A stretch of 64,000 bases of DNA, from the NCBI GenBank assembly GCA_900660155.1, contig CABFPE010001179.1:22366-86365 (forward strand), written 5' to 3'. The translations under genes and the position numbers were made by a program. The notes beneath the pieces were generated by a model, which was given only the letters and a program-made list of their open reading frames with translations, had not been told where the DNA came from and ran no database searches. Within the stretch, counting starts at the first letter, position 1. The number at the start of each line of letters is the position of its first letter. This DNA comes from Hofstenia miamia (Eukaryota; Xenacoelomorpha; Acoela; Hofsteniidae). Shown in pieces: positions 33,878 to 46,334 of this stretch.

Positions 33878-35186
33878 TGTGGCATAATCCATCATTCTAT
33901 CATGATTGGTCAAGATGAGAGGAAAAGGATATGGAAACAAAGACTAAATTTATTATTGATTATAATGATTAAATTGTAAATCATGATAGGATTGATTATT
34001 TTCACTTTGTAAATGTTTTGTGCAATATTATCTAAAATTATACTCGACGGTATTTGACAAAACTAAAGATGGTCAAACAGCATAGTCAAATTAAAGCTGA
34101 CGTTGCGTAAAATTAGCAGAAATATTAAAGCGAGGGAAAAACTGTCAACAAGAAAGATTAACAGGTACTTGTCGAGTATTTAGTTGTTTATCACCAAAGT
34201 GCTATAAATATAATGAATTAGATGTAACTATTGATGGGCAAATCTACTTTGGATTCGTTTTCTATTGTCAGGTCATTTTGTATATTTAAATGGAAAGCTA
34301 AACGTATATTAACTAGGGTAACTGTATGGTGGTTCCCCAACCCCAGTTAACACTGTACTCTAAGGTTATGGATGCTTGTCCGATTTTTTGCCGTTATAGC
34401 TTTCCTAATTGTCGTTGCTTGTCTGATAGAGTTATCGCGACCTACGAGTCTTACATGTTGATTATATTACTGATGAACTCTAGTTATTTGTTACTATCTT
34501 TACAATGTTCCAGGATGATGGATGATTTCGCATTGGATGTACTTAGATATTTATTACGATTGTATCTTGATATCTTATTACATATAGTAATTTTAATAGT
34601 TGTTACATGTTGCTCAAGATTACCTAAGGGAGACCTTCGGCCGACTTACAGTTCTTGTTTCTTGCTGGCGGCATTGATTGTTTACATGTATAAAGGGCTA
34701 TTATTTATTTATCTATATGTAGGGTTATTAAATGTAGGGACTCATAATAAGCTATTACAGCCGAACGGTTGCACCACTTCGTTTATTGCACTAGTTCGTA
34801 ATAACAAAAACAATCAATGCACTAAATTACTAAGTAGTTGCCATTCCATTTACACTGAGTTCGCTATTCACAATGCCATTCCAGTATTGCTCTCTATCTC
34901 ACATCAACAGTTCCATTGGTAAGATGCAGCTGGCGAGTGCGTTCCTGGAGTTGCACGTCTACTATTGAGTGTTGATCCTGTCTTCCAAGTTCTCTGCTGT
35001 ACCTAAATAAGTTGAGTTAATTAAGTAGCTACAAAGGCTCTTGCAGATTAAATTAGTTTAATGAAACACACACTTATTGCACAGGAGAGAAAACGGAAAA
35101 GTGTCAACTCGGATTCGTGGTTAATCTAAGAAAAGTAATAGCTTTCTCTAAATAGCACCCTCATGTCGAGTTGGCATGATTCTACA
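33878..35186 (+). repeat. LTR5 (type B, 1309 bp)
   Basis: Starts TGTGGCATAATCC (one base different from the others) and ends TGATTCTACA. It carries the family signals and an open 198-codon frame (34326-34922) with several changes of its own around 34370-34600. Confidence 0.92.
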
Positions 35187-35391
35187 TGGCGACCGTGACA
35201 GGCGCTCAAAGAGCGTGCACCAAGGAGAGAAAACAGATGGCGTAATAGTGAAAAATAGCTTAAAGATGAACAAGTGAGAGGACTTACGAAATTACGAGTG
35301 GGTTAAGATAGTTGTTTCTTCTCGCTCAAGAACGAAGAGGAAACAAGCAAAAAGACGATCAAAACCCAGGAGTACAAAAACGGGTAAGGGA
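35187..35391 (+). other. Unit 5 primer site and leader with a gag-derived patch
   Basis: The primer site TGGCGACCGTGACAGG (35187-35202) is intact. At about 35252-35294 the leader is replaced by a piece of gag that carries the TGA seen in unit 3 gag. The leader then jumps at 35391 from AAGGGACCC to a late part of gag, so the gag start is lost. No complete gene is seen here. Confidence 0.78.
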
Positions 35392-35812
35392 CCCGATCCG
35401 GCAACAATTTGAAATTAAATGCGATGCGGATGACTCTCTATAGAGGATGATAAGGAAAGGCTTGGGAATCCAGGTAACGATGGAAAATAATGTGTGAATC
35501 AATGAAAAATCATCAACAACAAAAATGATACCGACAATAGGTAGTGGTACTAACAGAACTAAAAAGGACGATGAGGGAAAACTAAAAGAAGAAATTATCA
35601 AAATAAAATTGAAAGACGGTACAGTAAAACGTATAAACCGAAAAGACTTGAAATGCCAAACATGCGGAAAAAAAGGACATACAAAGAATGTTTGAAGTAG
35701 AATTAGCAAATGCATAGAAGAGGAGGAAGCGTACTTTGAAGAAGAAGACTTATTGGAAGATGAAGATGAGCCGGAACAAGAAGAAGAATTAAAAGACGAT
35801 AATTTAAATTAG
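35392..35812 (+). pseudogene. gag: Unit 5 gag, 3' fragments in a patchwork
   Basis: Only the end of gag is present. It carries the same stops as unit 3 (near 35440 and 35495). Inside the zinc knuckle, at about 35685-35714, the second half of the motif is replaced by about 30 bases from the N-terminal coiled-coil part of gag, of the version found in unit 2. The acidic tail and the slippery heptamer at 35803-35809 remain. Confidence 0.87.
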
Positions 35813-38800
35813 ATGGAGCGCCGCCTCCAGAAAAACGTGCACCCGTGTTGATAGTAACGGACCTGATAAAGACAAATACAATCACGGTCGTCATAAATGG
35901 AGTAATGGTTAAAGCAACCATTGATACGGGAGCGGTAATATCCATCATTACCGACGAATGTGCGGCAAGGATAGGAATTGATAAGAAAAAGTTGGAAAAA
36001 GGAAATAGTGTCAAAGTGATCAAAAACATAGTAGTACAAGAACCAGAGAAACTAAGCGAAAGTGTACCTGGAGAAGAAACACAGTCCGAAATATATAAAC
36101 ACTGAAAAAAATGCACTGCCTTATGAAGTAATATTAGGAAATGATTTCTTGATGGATAACAAATGTATAATTGACTACACAAACAGGACTATATCTGTAC
36201 AAGAGGAAACGATAACCACGTTTGGAGAAGAGCAAGAGACAGAAACTATAGAATTTCGGTTAACGGAAAATGAGAAAATTCTACCGAATAACTGGAAGAT
36301 GTGCCAAATAGAAACAGAGAGTGAGATCACGTCTGAAGTTATGATTTATGATCAGAAAGGCATAAATACAAAGAAAATTTCCATACCATCAAGCTTGTGT
36401 GTGGTAAAGAATGGCAGAGGCGTAATACCAATGTTAAATGCAACTAACCATACAGTCAATATAAAAAAGGACACGTTGAAGTTAAAAGGAAAAAAAGTTA
36501 GAACCGAGAAAAAAATGGTGGAAAAGGTAATAAACTTGATTCAGGAAGAAAACAAGGAGTACCAAATACCAGAAATATGCGAAGATGAGTACCAGCACCT
36601 AAGCGCAGAAGAGAGAAAACAACTAATAACAATACTTAAAAGACATGGAAAAATTTTTAATTATGGAGAAATAAGTGTGGGGAAAGCGGTTGGAGAAACG
36701 CATAAAATCATAACCACATCGGAGGAGCCAATACGATTGCCATGCAGGAGAGTTCCTGAACAGTTGAAGGAACATTACAATACTATATTAAATGAACTTA
36801 TTGATAATAAGATAATTAGGCCAAGTGAAAGCCCTTATGCTGCGCCTACGGTGTTCGTAAAACAAGGCGAGAAATACAGACTTTGCATAGATTTCCGGAA
36901 GCTTAACGACATAACAAAAAAGGACGCATATCCACTCCCAAGAATAGAAGACATTATATATGAAGCCAGCAAAAACAAGTACTACACATGCATAGATTTA
37001 TGCAAGGCATACTGGCAAGTGCCCATGGAACCTTCGGATATTGAAAAAACAGCATTTATAACGCCGTACGGGCTGTTTGAGTGGATGTACATGGCCTTCG
37101 GATTATGTAATGCACCGGCCACATTTCAGAGGTATGTGACAAAAGTGCTGAAACAAAACAACAGACAAGTTGAAAAAGGAATAAGTGCGTACATAGACGA
37201 CATACTCATAGCAAGTGAAACAATCAAAGAGCATTTCGAAAAGTTAGATAGAACCCTGAATATCCTATACAAAGCGGGCCTACGAGTGAATGGAAAAAAG
37301 TGTGAAATTCTAAAGGAGCAGGTCGTATTTTTGGGGAGAGAAATTCGGAAAGGAGAAATACGAATGAAAAATAATGCCAGAGACATGATTCGGAATATTA
37401 ATAGCCCGAAAACGAAAAAAGATTTACAAAGAATTATGGGCTTTATTAATTACTACGGTTCTTTTATATCTAACGTGGCGCACAAAACCAGTAAGATGAC
37501 AGAGTTACTAAAGAAAAATAAAATCTTCGAATTGACGTGGAGAGAACAAGAACAATTAGACAACATAAAGGATGAATTAAGCCAAATGCCATCACTAAAT
37601 ACACCAGATTATGGAAGAGAATTTATTCTCGATTGTGACGCGAGCAATGTCGCCATAGGGGCGTGTTTGGGCCAGATCAAGGACGGCAAGGAAGTGCCGA
37701 TACATTTTTTTAGCCGAAAGTTAAAACAGAGCGAAGAAAATTATGGATCAACGAAACTTTAGATGCTAGCACTGGTAGAGAGTATAAAGAAATTTCGATA
37801 CTTTCTAATAGGACAGACATTTAAAGTAAGGACTGATAACAGTGGGCTGGCATGGCTTAAAAAATTTTCAGGTGACAAGTCATCAATCGTATCGCAATGG
37901 AAAGAGTATTTAAATGAGTTTAAGTTTAACATAGAACATCGGAAAGGAACGTTACATAAAAACGCAGATTTCTGGACAGCACTGCCTGAATATCAAAGGG
38001 ACATAGAAAAACTGGACGGCGAAAAGAAGAAGTTTCATTTTATGTCACATGATGAATACGTAGAACTACCCGAAATTAATACAGACAAGAAAGGGAATGC
38101 GATAATGCCAATAACGATTAAGGAAGAGATATCCGAAAGAGACATAATTGAAAAGCAAAAAAGCGATTTGATACTTAAAGATATAAGAGAGAAGATAAAT
38201 AGCAATGACTGGATAATGGCGAAAGAAGCTAAAAGCTATTTTCAGCGATACAAATGGAAATTAAATAGTAATGGACTTTTGTACATAGAAGGAAAGACGC
38301 TAAGAATAGCGATCCCTGAATATTACAAAAGGGAATTAGTTAGGAAGATACATGAAAATGGACACTTGGGAATAATACAAACCGAGGACACCTTTAATGC
38401 GCGATTTATAACCACGAGTGTTTGAAGGACAGTGGAAGATGTGATTAATAAATGTAACACATGTCTGATAAATAACAAGAGTCACTTCCCAATACAAATA
38501 GCACCGCTTGAAAAAATCATGGCAACAGCACCTAATGAAATCGTTCATGTGGATTTGGAAAAATTGCCTCAAGATGATGAAGGTTATCAGTATATACTAG
38601 TGTTAGTTGACAATTTCACAAAATACGCTCGTATGATACCACTAGACTCAACAACCGCAAAAGTAGTAGCAGACAAAATTATAAAAGAGTGGATCTTAAA
38701 ATTTGGACCAATGCAAACAATAATATCTGATAGAGGCGTTCAATTCGAGAGTAAATTGTTTGAAGAAATGACAAAACTAATGGAGATACTAACAGAGAAG

Positions 38801-39718
38801 ACAACCGCATATCATCCACAGGCCAACGGAGCGGTGGAAAGATTAAACAGAACAATGATAAAATTAATAAGAGTGTTAACGTCGAGAATTGGAGGAAGAG
38901 ATTGGAGAGAAGTATTAGAAATAGTTGAATATTTCTATAATACATCGGTACATACCACAACGGGAATAACCCCATACAAAGCAATGTATGGAAGAGAGGC
39001 GGCAACGCCGGTGTCAATGCAATACCATGCATACTCCGAGAAGCCGGATCACGATTACATAAGAAGATTGAAAGACCAGATAACAGGAATCCACGAAGCT
39101 ATGTGCCATAATATAAAGAAGTCAGCAATAAGGCAAGAAAGAAATTTCAACAAAAAGATATATGGCGAACCACACAGGGTAGGGGATAAAGTTTACGCAT
39201 ACACTCTTATGAGAACACAAGACGTGAACCAAGTAAGGAAACTTAAAACACAGTGGTCAGGGCCATTCACGGTAATACAAACACTACCCAATAATAACTA
39301 TAAATTGAATGACGGACGAGTATTACATTTTCAGAATTTAAAAAGAGCAACAGTAAACATAGAGCAAGTAACCCTTGACAAAAACGCAGAGTTTAAAATT
39401 GTACAGGTTGATGATGGTACATATGCCGAAATGGACGATCTAGATAGTGTTCACGAAGAAGAATTTCAAGAAGAATATAGACCCGAGAGAGATGAACCTG
39501 AAGTTGAAAGAAGGATAATGCCCCAGAGGGCAGCTAAAAATAAATTAAAATATGACCCAGAGATATGGGATATTAATTTAGTAACTGAATTTAGGAAAAA
39601 TGAAACGAACGGAACGATCACCGCTGAAATCGAGGAGAGTAAGAAGGAGAAGAACCCCGCAGACCGATCGTCAAATAAAGGGCGTGAGGATACAGGGAAC
39701 ATCAGCGAGCTCCACTAA
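35803..39718 (+). pseudogene. pol: Unit 5 pol with gag patch, frameshift and two stops
   Basis: The protease starts normally with D-T-G-A, but 36001-36100 is a piece of gag in place of about 117 bases of protease, shifting the frame. RT then reads openly with Y-I-D-D near 37194. A GAG to TAG change stops it at 37760-37762, and CGA to TGA stops it again at 38423-38425. Integrase from 38432 is open and complete apart from its first zinc-binding part, which lies before the second stop. The stretch 36933-38780 comes from a different subfamily. No active polyprotein is expected. Confidence 0.9.
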
Positions 39719-41239
39719 CATAGCTAAATCTCCGCAATCCGATTGCCAAATAAAGGGCATGACGATGGAGAACTCTCCACCCAGCAACAAGCGGCGCAGA
39801 GTTAGAAGAAGAGCTCCACAGTCCGATTACCAAATAAAGGGTATGACGACGGAGCAGATGACACCTACCAACAAACGACGAAGAATAAGGAGGAGGTCTC
39901 CTCAATCTGATTACCGAATAAAGGGTATGAGGATGGAGACAATAAAAGAAAAATCACCCTCTACCAAATGTCAATTAACGGGCAGGCGGGTAAATGAGGG
40001 CCATCAACGAGATACTGATCGCCAATTAAAGGGCGTGAGGTTGGAAACACCGAATTATGCACACTCCCCTTCAACATCTACAAGTACTCAAAGCCAAATA
40101 AAGGGCGGCGAGGAAACAGCATCCACGAGTACTCAAAGCCATTTAAAGGGCGGCGAGGAAATAACTCCAGTAGCTATGGCAAGTTGGGATACACAACCCA
40201 TAAGTGATGACTCTGATATGGATACTTCGCAGATACCATCAACGAGTTCAATCCCCACAACAACGAGCTCAGGAATTTTTTTGTACAGACAAACATCAAC
40301 AACTACAAAATCGTCACGATCGGAAGAGAGAGAGAGCCACATGACAAAAATAGGACGAGATAGAATACATCCTTATTTCATAGCAAACAGAAAGATGAGA
40401 TATAATTCTTACGACAATCTATCGCCAGAAACTAAGCAGCTAATACAAAACAGCACTTCCACCAAAGAGAATGAAAGTTATGCGATCCCAATAGTCATTG
40501 ATAAGAAAAATCGTCCAACTTGCAATAAGATAATAGCATATAAGGAAGATATGAAGGAACAATTCAACAGACCATACTTCAAAAGTACAGTCCATATCAC
40601 GTTTGACGAACAATTCACAATGAAAGACGTCCAGAAATTAGTAAAGAATAAAGTCAAAATTATAAACGAATGCGAACAAGTAAACCTCGATAAAAACCAT
40701 CTGACGATAGTCTATTTTGTAAAAGACGCTGAAATAGAATCAAAAAGACTTCAAACTAATATCGAAGAAACACTCAAAATAGCTAAGAAACAGAAGACGA
40801 GGGTAATACTAATCGTAACACAGAAATCAGAAGAATTACCGGACTGTATAAAAGAATTGGAAATCAAATTAGATAATTTGTTCACAATGGATAATGGTAC
40901 AAGAAGAATATCTGAACTGATAAAAATGGACTTACAAATTAATGAAATAGCCCCAGCGGAGAGAATCATGGTGGAACCTAAAATCGCTATCGACATGTAC
41001 TATCAAACACGTACTATGGAACTGCTGGGGATAAACGAAAATTTGGAAGAGACTGGAAACTTGTTTCTAAAGTGCAGTATGAACCAAACACCTGAGCATT
41101 TGGAAAGGATAGCGACAGTATGGTCGGAGATTAAAGCAGAAAAGCCTACGCATGAAGAGTGGCCAATGATAGACATAAGATCGCCCACGAAAAAGTATCA
41201 TAAAAGTACTGAGGCTATGTCATACGAGATCAGAAGAGC
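39600..41239 (+). pseudogene. Unit 5 ORF3, N-terminal part, cut by the same foreign segment as unit 3
   Basis: Nearly identical to unit 3 from the ATG through the Q-[IL]-K-G repeats to the S-Y-E-I-R-R-A stretch, then the same junction into a minus-strand RT relic. The frame ends at 41252. The second half of ORF3 resumes beyond the insert at 41861. Confidence 0.87.
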
Positions 41240-41860
41240 CTTTGTTACATAACATTGGAAGGTGGTGGGAGTGTTGCAGATGCCAAACACCATGTACAGC
41301 CATTTGCATAAACCTTATGGTGATATAAATGCCGTTTTTTAAATATCAGTTTTTTTCATAAGTACTTCCACATAGGCTTTGCATAGATTGGTTGTGTAGA
41401 ATATTTTGTTTTGTGCTACATTGTAAAAGATTTCATCTATTATCAGAAGAGGATATGTATCTTTCTTTGCAACATTGCTTAGCATGTGGAAGTTGATGCA
41501 TAGGTGGTTGTTATTGTAATATCCTCTACCAGGCTTTATCACTGTTTATCTACTGTTACTTTATAATGTTAGCTGTGTTATTGTGGGTGAGGATTTACTT
41601 GTTGTTACTGCTTGACTAGTTTCTTCTGTTAACTTATTTAACATGGAATTGACTGCTCATTTTTTAGGTGATGAATCCATGCAGTAACCTCTTTAATGAT
41701 CTCCTAGTGGGCATCTGCCTGAAGTGGATCTCCACATCCAGTTTCACCATTCCATCCAATGCTTGAGTGCCACTTCTCAAATCATTTAAGATAGCTTATG
41801 TGTGCCCTACATTAGCTCAGTGCTTACTCAAGACATGACACAACTCGACTTAGAGTCTAT
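41240..41860 (-). repeat. Relic RT and LTR fragment of an older family (in unit 5)
   Basis: Same insert as 27715-28333: an RT fragment on the minus strand (about 41240-41514) followed by the end of an LTR (about 41515-41859). Here it interrupts ORF3, replacing the part between S-Y-E-I-R-R-A and P-E-E-K-L-L-Q, and its right end meets ORF3 rather than an LTR. Confidence 0.82.
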
Positions 41861-43247
41861 ACCGGAAGAAAAACTCTTACAGTCCACCGACATAGCTTTA
41901 ACTCTGAATACACAACGAGTGATTGATAAAGTTAATATCGAGAAGTGGGGCGAACAGGAGCCCAGTGAACTATCATGGGTCGACACCGACGACAAGAGAC
42001 TACTAGTAGAAATCACGGTGCGACAAGAAAGAACAAACAATATTGTACAAAGAATATTTGGAGAAGTGTATGAAAGAGAAACCAAATCGTTAATTAAAGT
42101 TCTCTGTACAGAAGCATTTACTAGACAAGAGATAGATGAACTATTGGAGCCACAAAACCAGATTGCAGTGGACATAGAATGTATTACGTCGAAAATGATA
42201 ATAAAGCCTGAGACTGCCCAGAATTTGATGAAGAATGGTCTAACAGATACTTTCTGGGAAAATATTAAAAAGTCAAAAAACAATTGCCCCGCGACATTCG
42301 GCATGGCCACAACAGCAGAAATGCAAGGCACATATGAGGCGATAGAAGAGAAAACATTGACAACGATATTAAAATGCGCGCCACCACCGACTATCTTCAT
42401 ACCAATGCTACTACCAACTTGGAGACTAAAGGACAAAAGAGCCATTAAAGCAATGTGGCATGAGGAAAATACATACGTCAATAGCAGACAAGCAGCTGAA
42501 AGAATTGTCAATGACGATCGTTACAAGAAGTCAAAAGAGATTTTGTTAAAGAATGACAATAAAGAAAGAGTCTTTATAGAAAAGCAAGTCACACCCTACG
42601 ACCTCTATAGAGAAGGAGAACCAATATGCAGACAAATCAAGAAGGTCCGAGCAGAAATCGAAAAAAGGTCGACACAAACTGTGATATTATTCTCTGGAAT
42701 CAACGACATTGTGTGGGGAGAACTGTGGAGTTCACAATATCGATACTACGACGTAATGAGGAGAGTGGAAATTATCACTATGGTCAGATTAGGAAAGAAT
42801 AAACCGGAAAACATCACCGAGGAAGAAGTACTGGAGAACATAAGTGCATTCTATGACGAAGCGTCGATTTCAAAGTCATTACGATCAACGTATGAATTCT
42901 TCTACCCAAATACGACGATTCATCCAGATTTGGCACACACCAGTAGAATTGACGCGATTATGACATTAATGATAGCCATAAAGGGCATGAAACTCTACAG
43001 AAAACACTACGAGATATTCAACGAAAAGTTAAACGAATTACGGAGTATGTGTACGATAGCTAAATCTCTAAAGAACCCGTCGTTCCTAAGACACAAGAAG
43101 ATGCTAACAACAGAGAAAGATGTCGTGTTAAAAATTACGAAAGATGAGGCGTACGAAAACGTTACGTGGGAAATGAAAGAAGCCAGTGAGATAATCAAAA
43201 AGGCGGCCGAGATGGTACATGGAGAGAGAGTGGTCATCCTTAATTAG
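41861..43247 (+). pseudogene. Unit 5 ORF3, C-terminal part after the insert
   Basis: An open frame from P-E-E-K-L-L-Q to the normal TAG, with S-G-I-N-D near 42695 and D-L-A-H near 42927. It is in frame with unrelated codons at the end of the insert, which give no natural start. Confidence 0.82.
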
Positions 43248-43264
43248 CTATGCTGGAGGGGGAG

Positions 43265-44573
43265 TGTGACATAATCCATCATTCTATCATGATTGGTCAA
43301 GATGAGAGGAAAAGGATAAGGAAACAAAGACTAAATTTATTATTGATTATAATGATTAAATTGTAAATCATGATAGGATTGATTATTTTCACTTTGTAAA
43401 TGTTTTGTGCAATATTATCTAAAATTATACTCGACGGTATTTGACAAAACAAAAGATGGTCAAACAGCATAGTCGAATTAAAGCTGACGTTGCGTAAAAT
43501 TAGCAGAAATATTAAAGCGAGGGAAAAACTGTCAACAAGAAAGATTAACAGGTACTTGTCGAGTATTTAGTTGTTTATCACCAAAGTGCTATAAATATAA
43601 TGAATCAGATGTAATTATTGATGAGCAAATCTACTTTGGATTCGTTTTCTATTGTCAGGTCATTTTGTATATTTAAATGGAAAGCTAAACGTATACGAAC
43701 TAGGGTGATTGTATGGTGGTTCCCAACCCCCAGTTAACACTGTACTCTAAGGTTACAGATAGGTATAGGAGTTTTTGCCGTTATAGCTTTCCTAATTGTC
43801 GTTGCTTGTCTGATAGAGTTATCGCGACCTATGAGTCTTACATGTTGATTATATTATTGATGAACTCCAGTTATTCGTTACTATCTTTACTATGTTCCAG
43901 GATGATTGATGATTTCACAGTGGTCACACTTATATGTTTATTACGATTGTATCTTTATATCTTATTACATATAGTAACTCTAATAGTTGTTACATGTTGC
44001 TCAATGTTATATAAGGGAGACCTTCGGCCGACTTACAGTTCTTATTTCTTGCTGGCGGCATTGATTGTTTACATGTATAAAGGGCTATTATTTATTTATC
44101 TATATGTAGGGTTATTAAATGTAGGGACTCATAATAAGCTATTACAGCCGAACGGTTGCACCACTTCGTTTATTGCACTAGTTCGTAATAACAAAAACAA
44201 TCAATGCACTAAATTACTAAGTAGTTGCCATTCCATTTACACTGAGTTCGCTATTCACAATGCCATTCCAGTATTGTTCTCTATCTCACATCAACAGTTC
44301 CATTGGTAAGATGCAGCTGGCGAGTGCGTTCCTGGAGTTGCACGTCTACTATTGAGTGTCGATCCTGTCTTCCAAGTTCTCTGCTGTACCTAAATAAGTT
44401 GAGTTAATTAAGTAGCTACAAAGGCTCTTGCATATTAAATTAGTTTAATAAACCGCACACTTGTTACAAAGGAGAGAAAACGGAAAAGTGTCAACTCAGA
44501 TTCGTGGTTAATCTAAGAAAAGTAATAGCTTTCTCTAAATAACACCCTCATGTTGAGTTGGCATGATTCTACA
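43265..44573 (+). repeat. LTR6 (type B, 1309 bp), right end of the array
   Basis: Starts TGTGACATAATCC after the polypurine tract and ends GATTCTACA at 44573. It is not followed by a primer site but by ATAAACCAACCC, which reads directly as ORF3 of an older copy. It carries an open 198-codon frame (43713-44309). This looks like the 3' LTR of the inserted array. Confidence 0.92.
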
Positions 44574-46317
44574 ATAAACCAACCCATGAAGAATGGCTGA
44601 TGATCAACATAAGATCGCCAACAAAGAAATACCACAAAAGCACAGAAGCTATATTATATGAAGTTAGACGGGCATATGAAATGGACGCCAAGCGGAATTT
44701 TAAGATGCAAATGTTTGAAGAGATCAATGCACCAGAAATTAGAGTGAGAACAGCAATATGGATACTAGCAATTGCACTAACAAATAATGACAAAATAGTA
44801 CTGTCTATGATGAGGAAGGAGCAATGACAAATAGCTCAACAGAAGAAATATGAAATAGCTGTGGCACCAATTCGCACAAACATCAAACAATGGTTGCTGC
44901 AAAATGTTGAGATATTACCACTATCCCCCACAAAGAAAGTACAACAGAGATTCGAAAAACACTTCACGAAACTATTAATGCAACAGCACACATTGGGAAG
45001 ACCTAGTGTAATAGAGCTAGCAAACAAGACAGGTATTTGTCCAAGCAAAGTTGAAATACTAACAGATGAAACCAAAAAGTACATGTGGGGTGCAACTTCT
45101 AACACAAAACTGAGAGCACTCAAATGTCAACCATGGCTCACTACATGCAACCTAATAAGAGGGGAGCATGCAGAAATGCTACAAACAATAAAAGCGGTGA
45201 AAGAAAAAAGAGTGCATGAGTTGATCACAAAAGAAATAAGAAAATATTTGAAGAACTATCCCCAGTTTGCATACACCAAAATTATTAAGAGATCTGAGAC
45301 AATGCGAAAAGAAGGAAAAAATTGTCCTATTGAAATCATCAAAATGGTGAGCAAAAGAAAGGAGGAGATGCTAATGGAAGAAAAGCTGTTGCAATCTACT
45401 GATACTGCTCTGACACCAAACACCCAAGAAATGATTGATAAAGTTAACTTAGAAAAATGTGGCAAACAAGAACCCAGTGAGCTCTCATGGTTTCGATACT
45501 GATGATGAGAGGTTATTGGTAGAAATTACGGTCTGAAGAGAACGGAAAACAACATAGTACAGAGAATATTCAGCGAGGTTTATGAACATGAGACCAAATC
45601 ATTAATTAAAGTACTGTGCACTGAAGTGTTTACAAGACAAGAAATTGATGAACTACTGGAACCTCAAAATCAAATTGCAGTGGAAGGAGAACCAATATGT
45701 AAGCAGATTAAGAAAGTCCACAACGAAATTGAAAAAAGATCCACAGAAACATTAATATTGTTCTCAGGAATCAATGACATCGTATGGGGAGAACTCTGGA
45801 GCTCACAATATTGGTATTATGACATAATGTGAAGAGTGGAAATCATTACCATGGTAAGACTGGGGAAAAATGAACCAGAAAACATCAGTGAAGAAGAGGT
45901 TTTAGAAAATATAAGTGCATTCTATGACGAAGCATCAATATCGAAATTGTTAAGATCAACATACAAATTCTTCTATCCAAACACTACAATTCACCCAGAT
46001 CTAGCACATACAAGTAGAATTGATGAAATTATGACGCTAATGATAGTGATAAAAGGAATGAAACTCTACAGGAAACATTATGAAATATTCAATGAGAAAT
46101 TGAACGAGCTACGCAGCATGTGCACAATAGCGAAATCTCGGAGGAACCCGTCGTTTTTAAGACACAAAAAGATGTTAACTACAGAGAAAGACATTGTGTT
46201 AAAATCACTAAGGAAGAGTCACATGAAAAGACTAGCTGGGAGATGAAAGAAGCAAATGAGATAATCAAGAAGGCAGCAGAAATGGTACACAGAGAACAAG
46301 TGGTCACCCTTAATTAG
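44574..46317 (+). pseudogene. Unit 6: older ORF3 relic, target of the array insertion
   Basis: Second half of ORF3 from P-T-H-E-E-W to the end, with many base changes from the array copies, frameshifts and stops (TGA at 44825, TGA near 45531, TGA near 45831). An internal deletion near 45684 joins Q-I-A-V-E to G-E-P-I-C and removes about 150 residues. S-G-I-N-D (near 45765) and D-L-A-H (near 46002) remain. Many CG dinucleotides of the array copies are TG or CA here. The first half of the gene should lie left of the window if the array split it. Confidence 0.88.
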
Positions 46318-46334
46318 TTATGCTGGAGGGGGAG

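Larger units (their letters stand above)
1..44573 (+). mobile_element. Tandem array of Ty3/Gypsy-like family 1 elements sharing LTRs
   Basis: Six internal regions (units 0 to 5) are separated by six LTRs (LTR1 to LTR6), each shared by its two neighbours rather than paired. The LTRs start at 3840, 9763, 19108, about 28334 (truncated), 33878 and 43265. Each internal region that reaches a left LTR begins with a primer site directly after the LTR. Units 0, 1, 2, 4 and 5 end in a GGAGGGGGAG polypurine tract directly before the next LTR; unit 3 has lost it. The gene order is gag, pol (PR-RT-RNaseH-INT) and ORF3. Shared-LTR arrays are known to arise by recombination between LTRs or by concatemer integration; which applies here is inference. 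The left end lies outside the window. From the best copies a full element would be about 12 kb. Confidence 0.93.

Noticed and set aside
41828..42511. Minus-strand frame of 227 codons
   Set aside because: Opposite the C-terminal half of ORF3 in unit 5; same shadow as in the other units.
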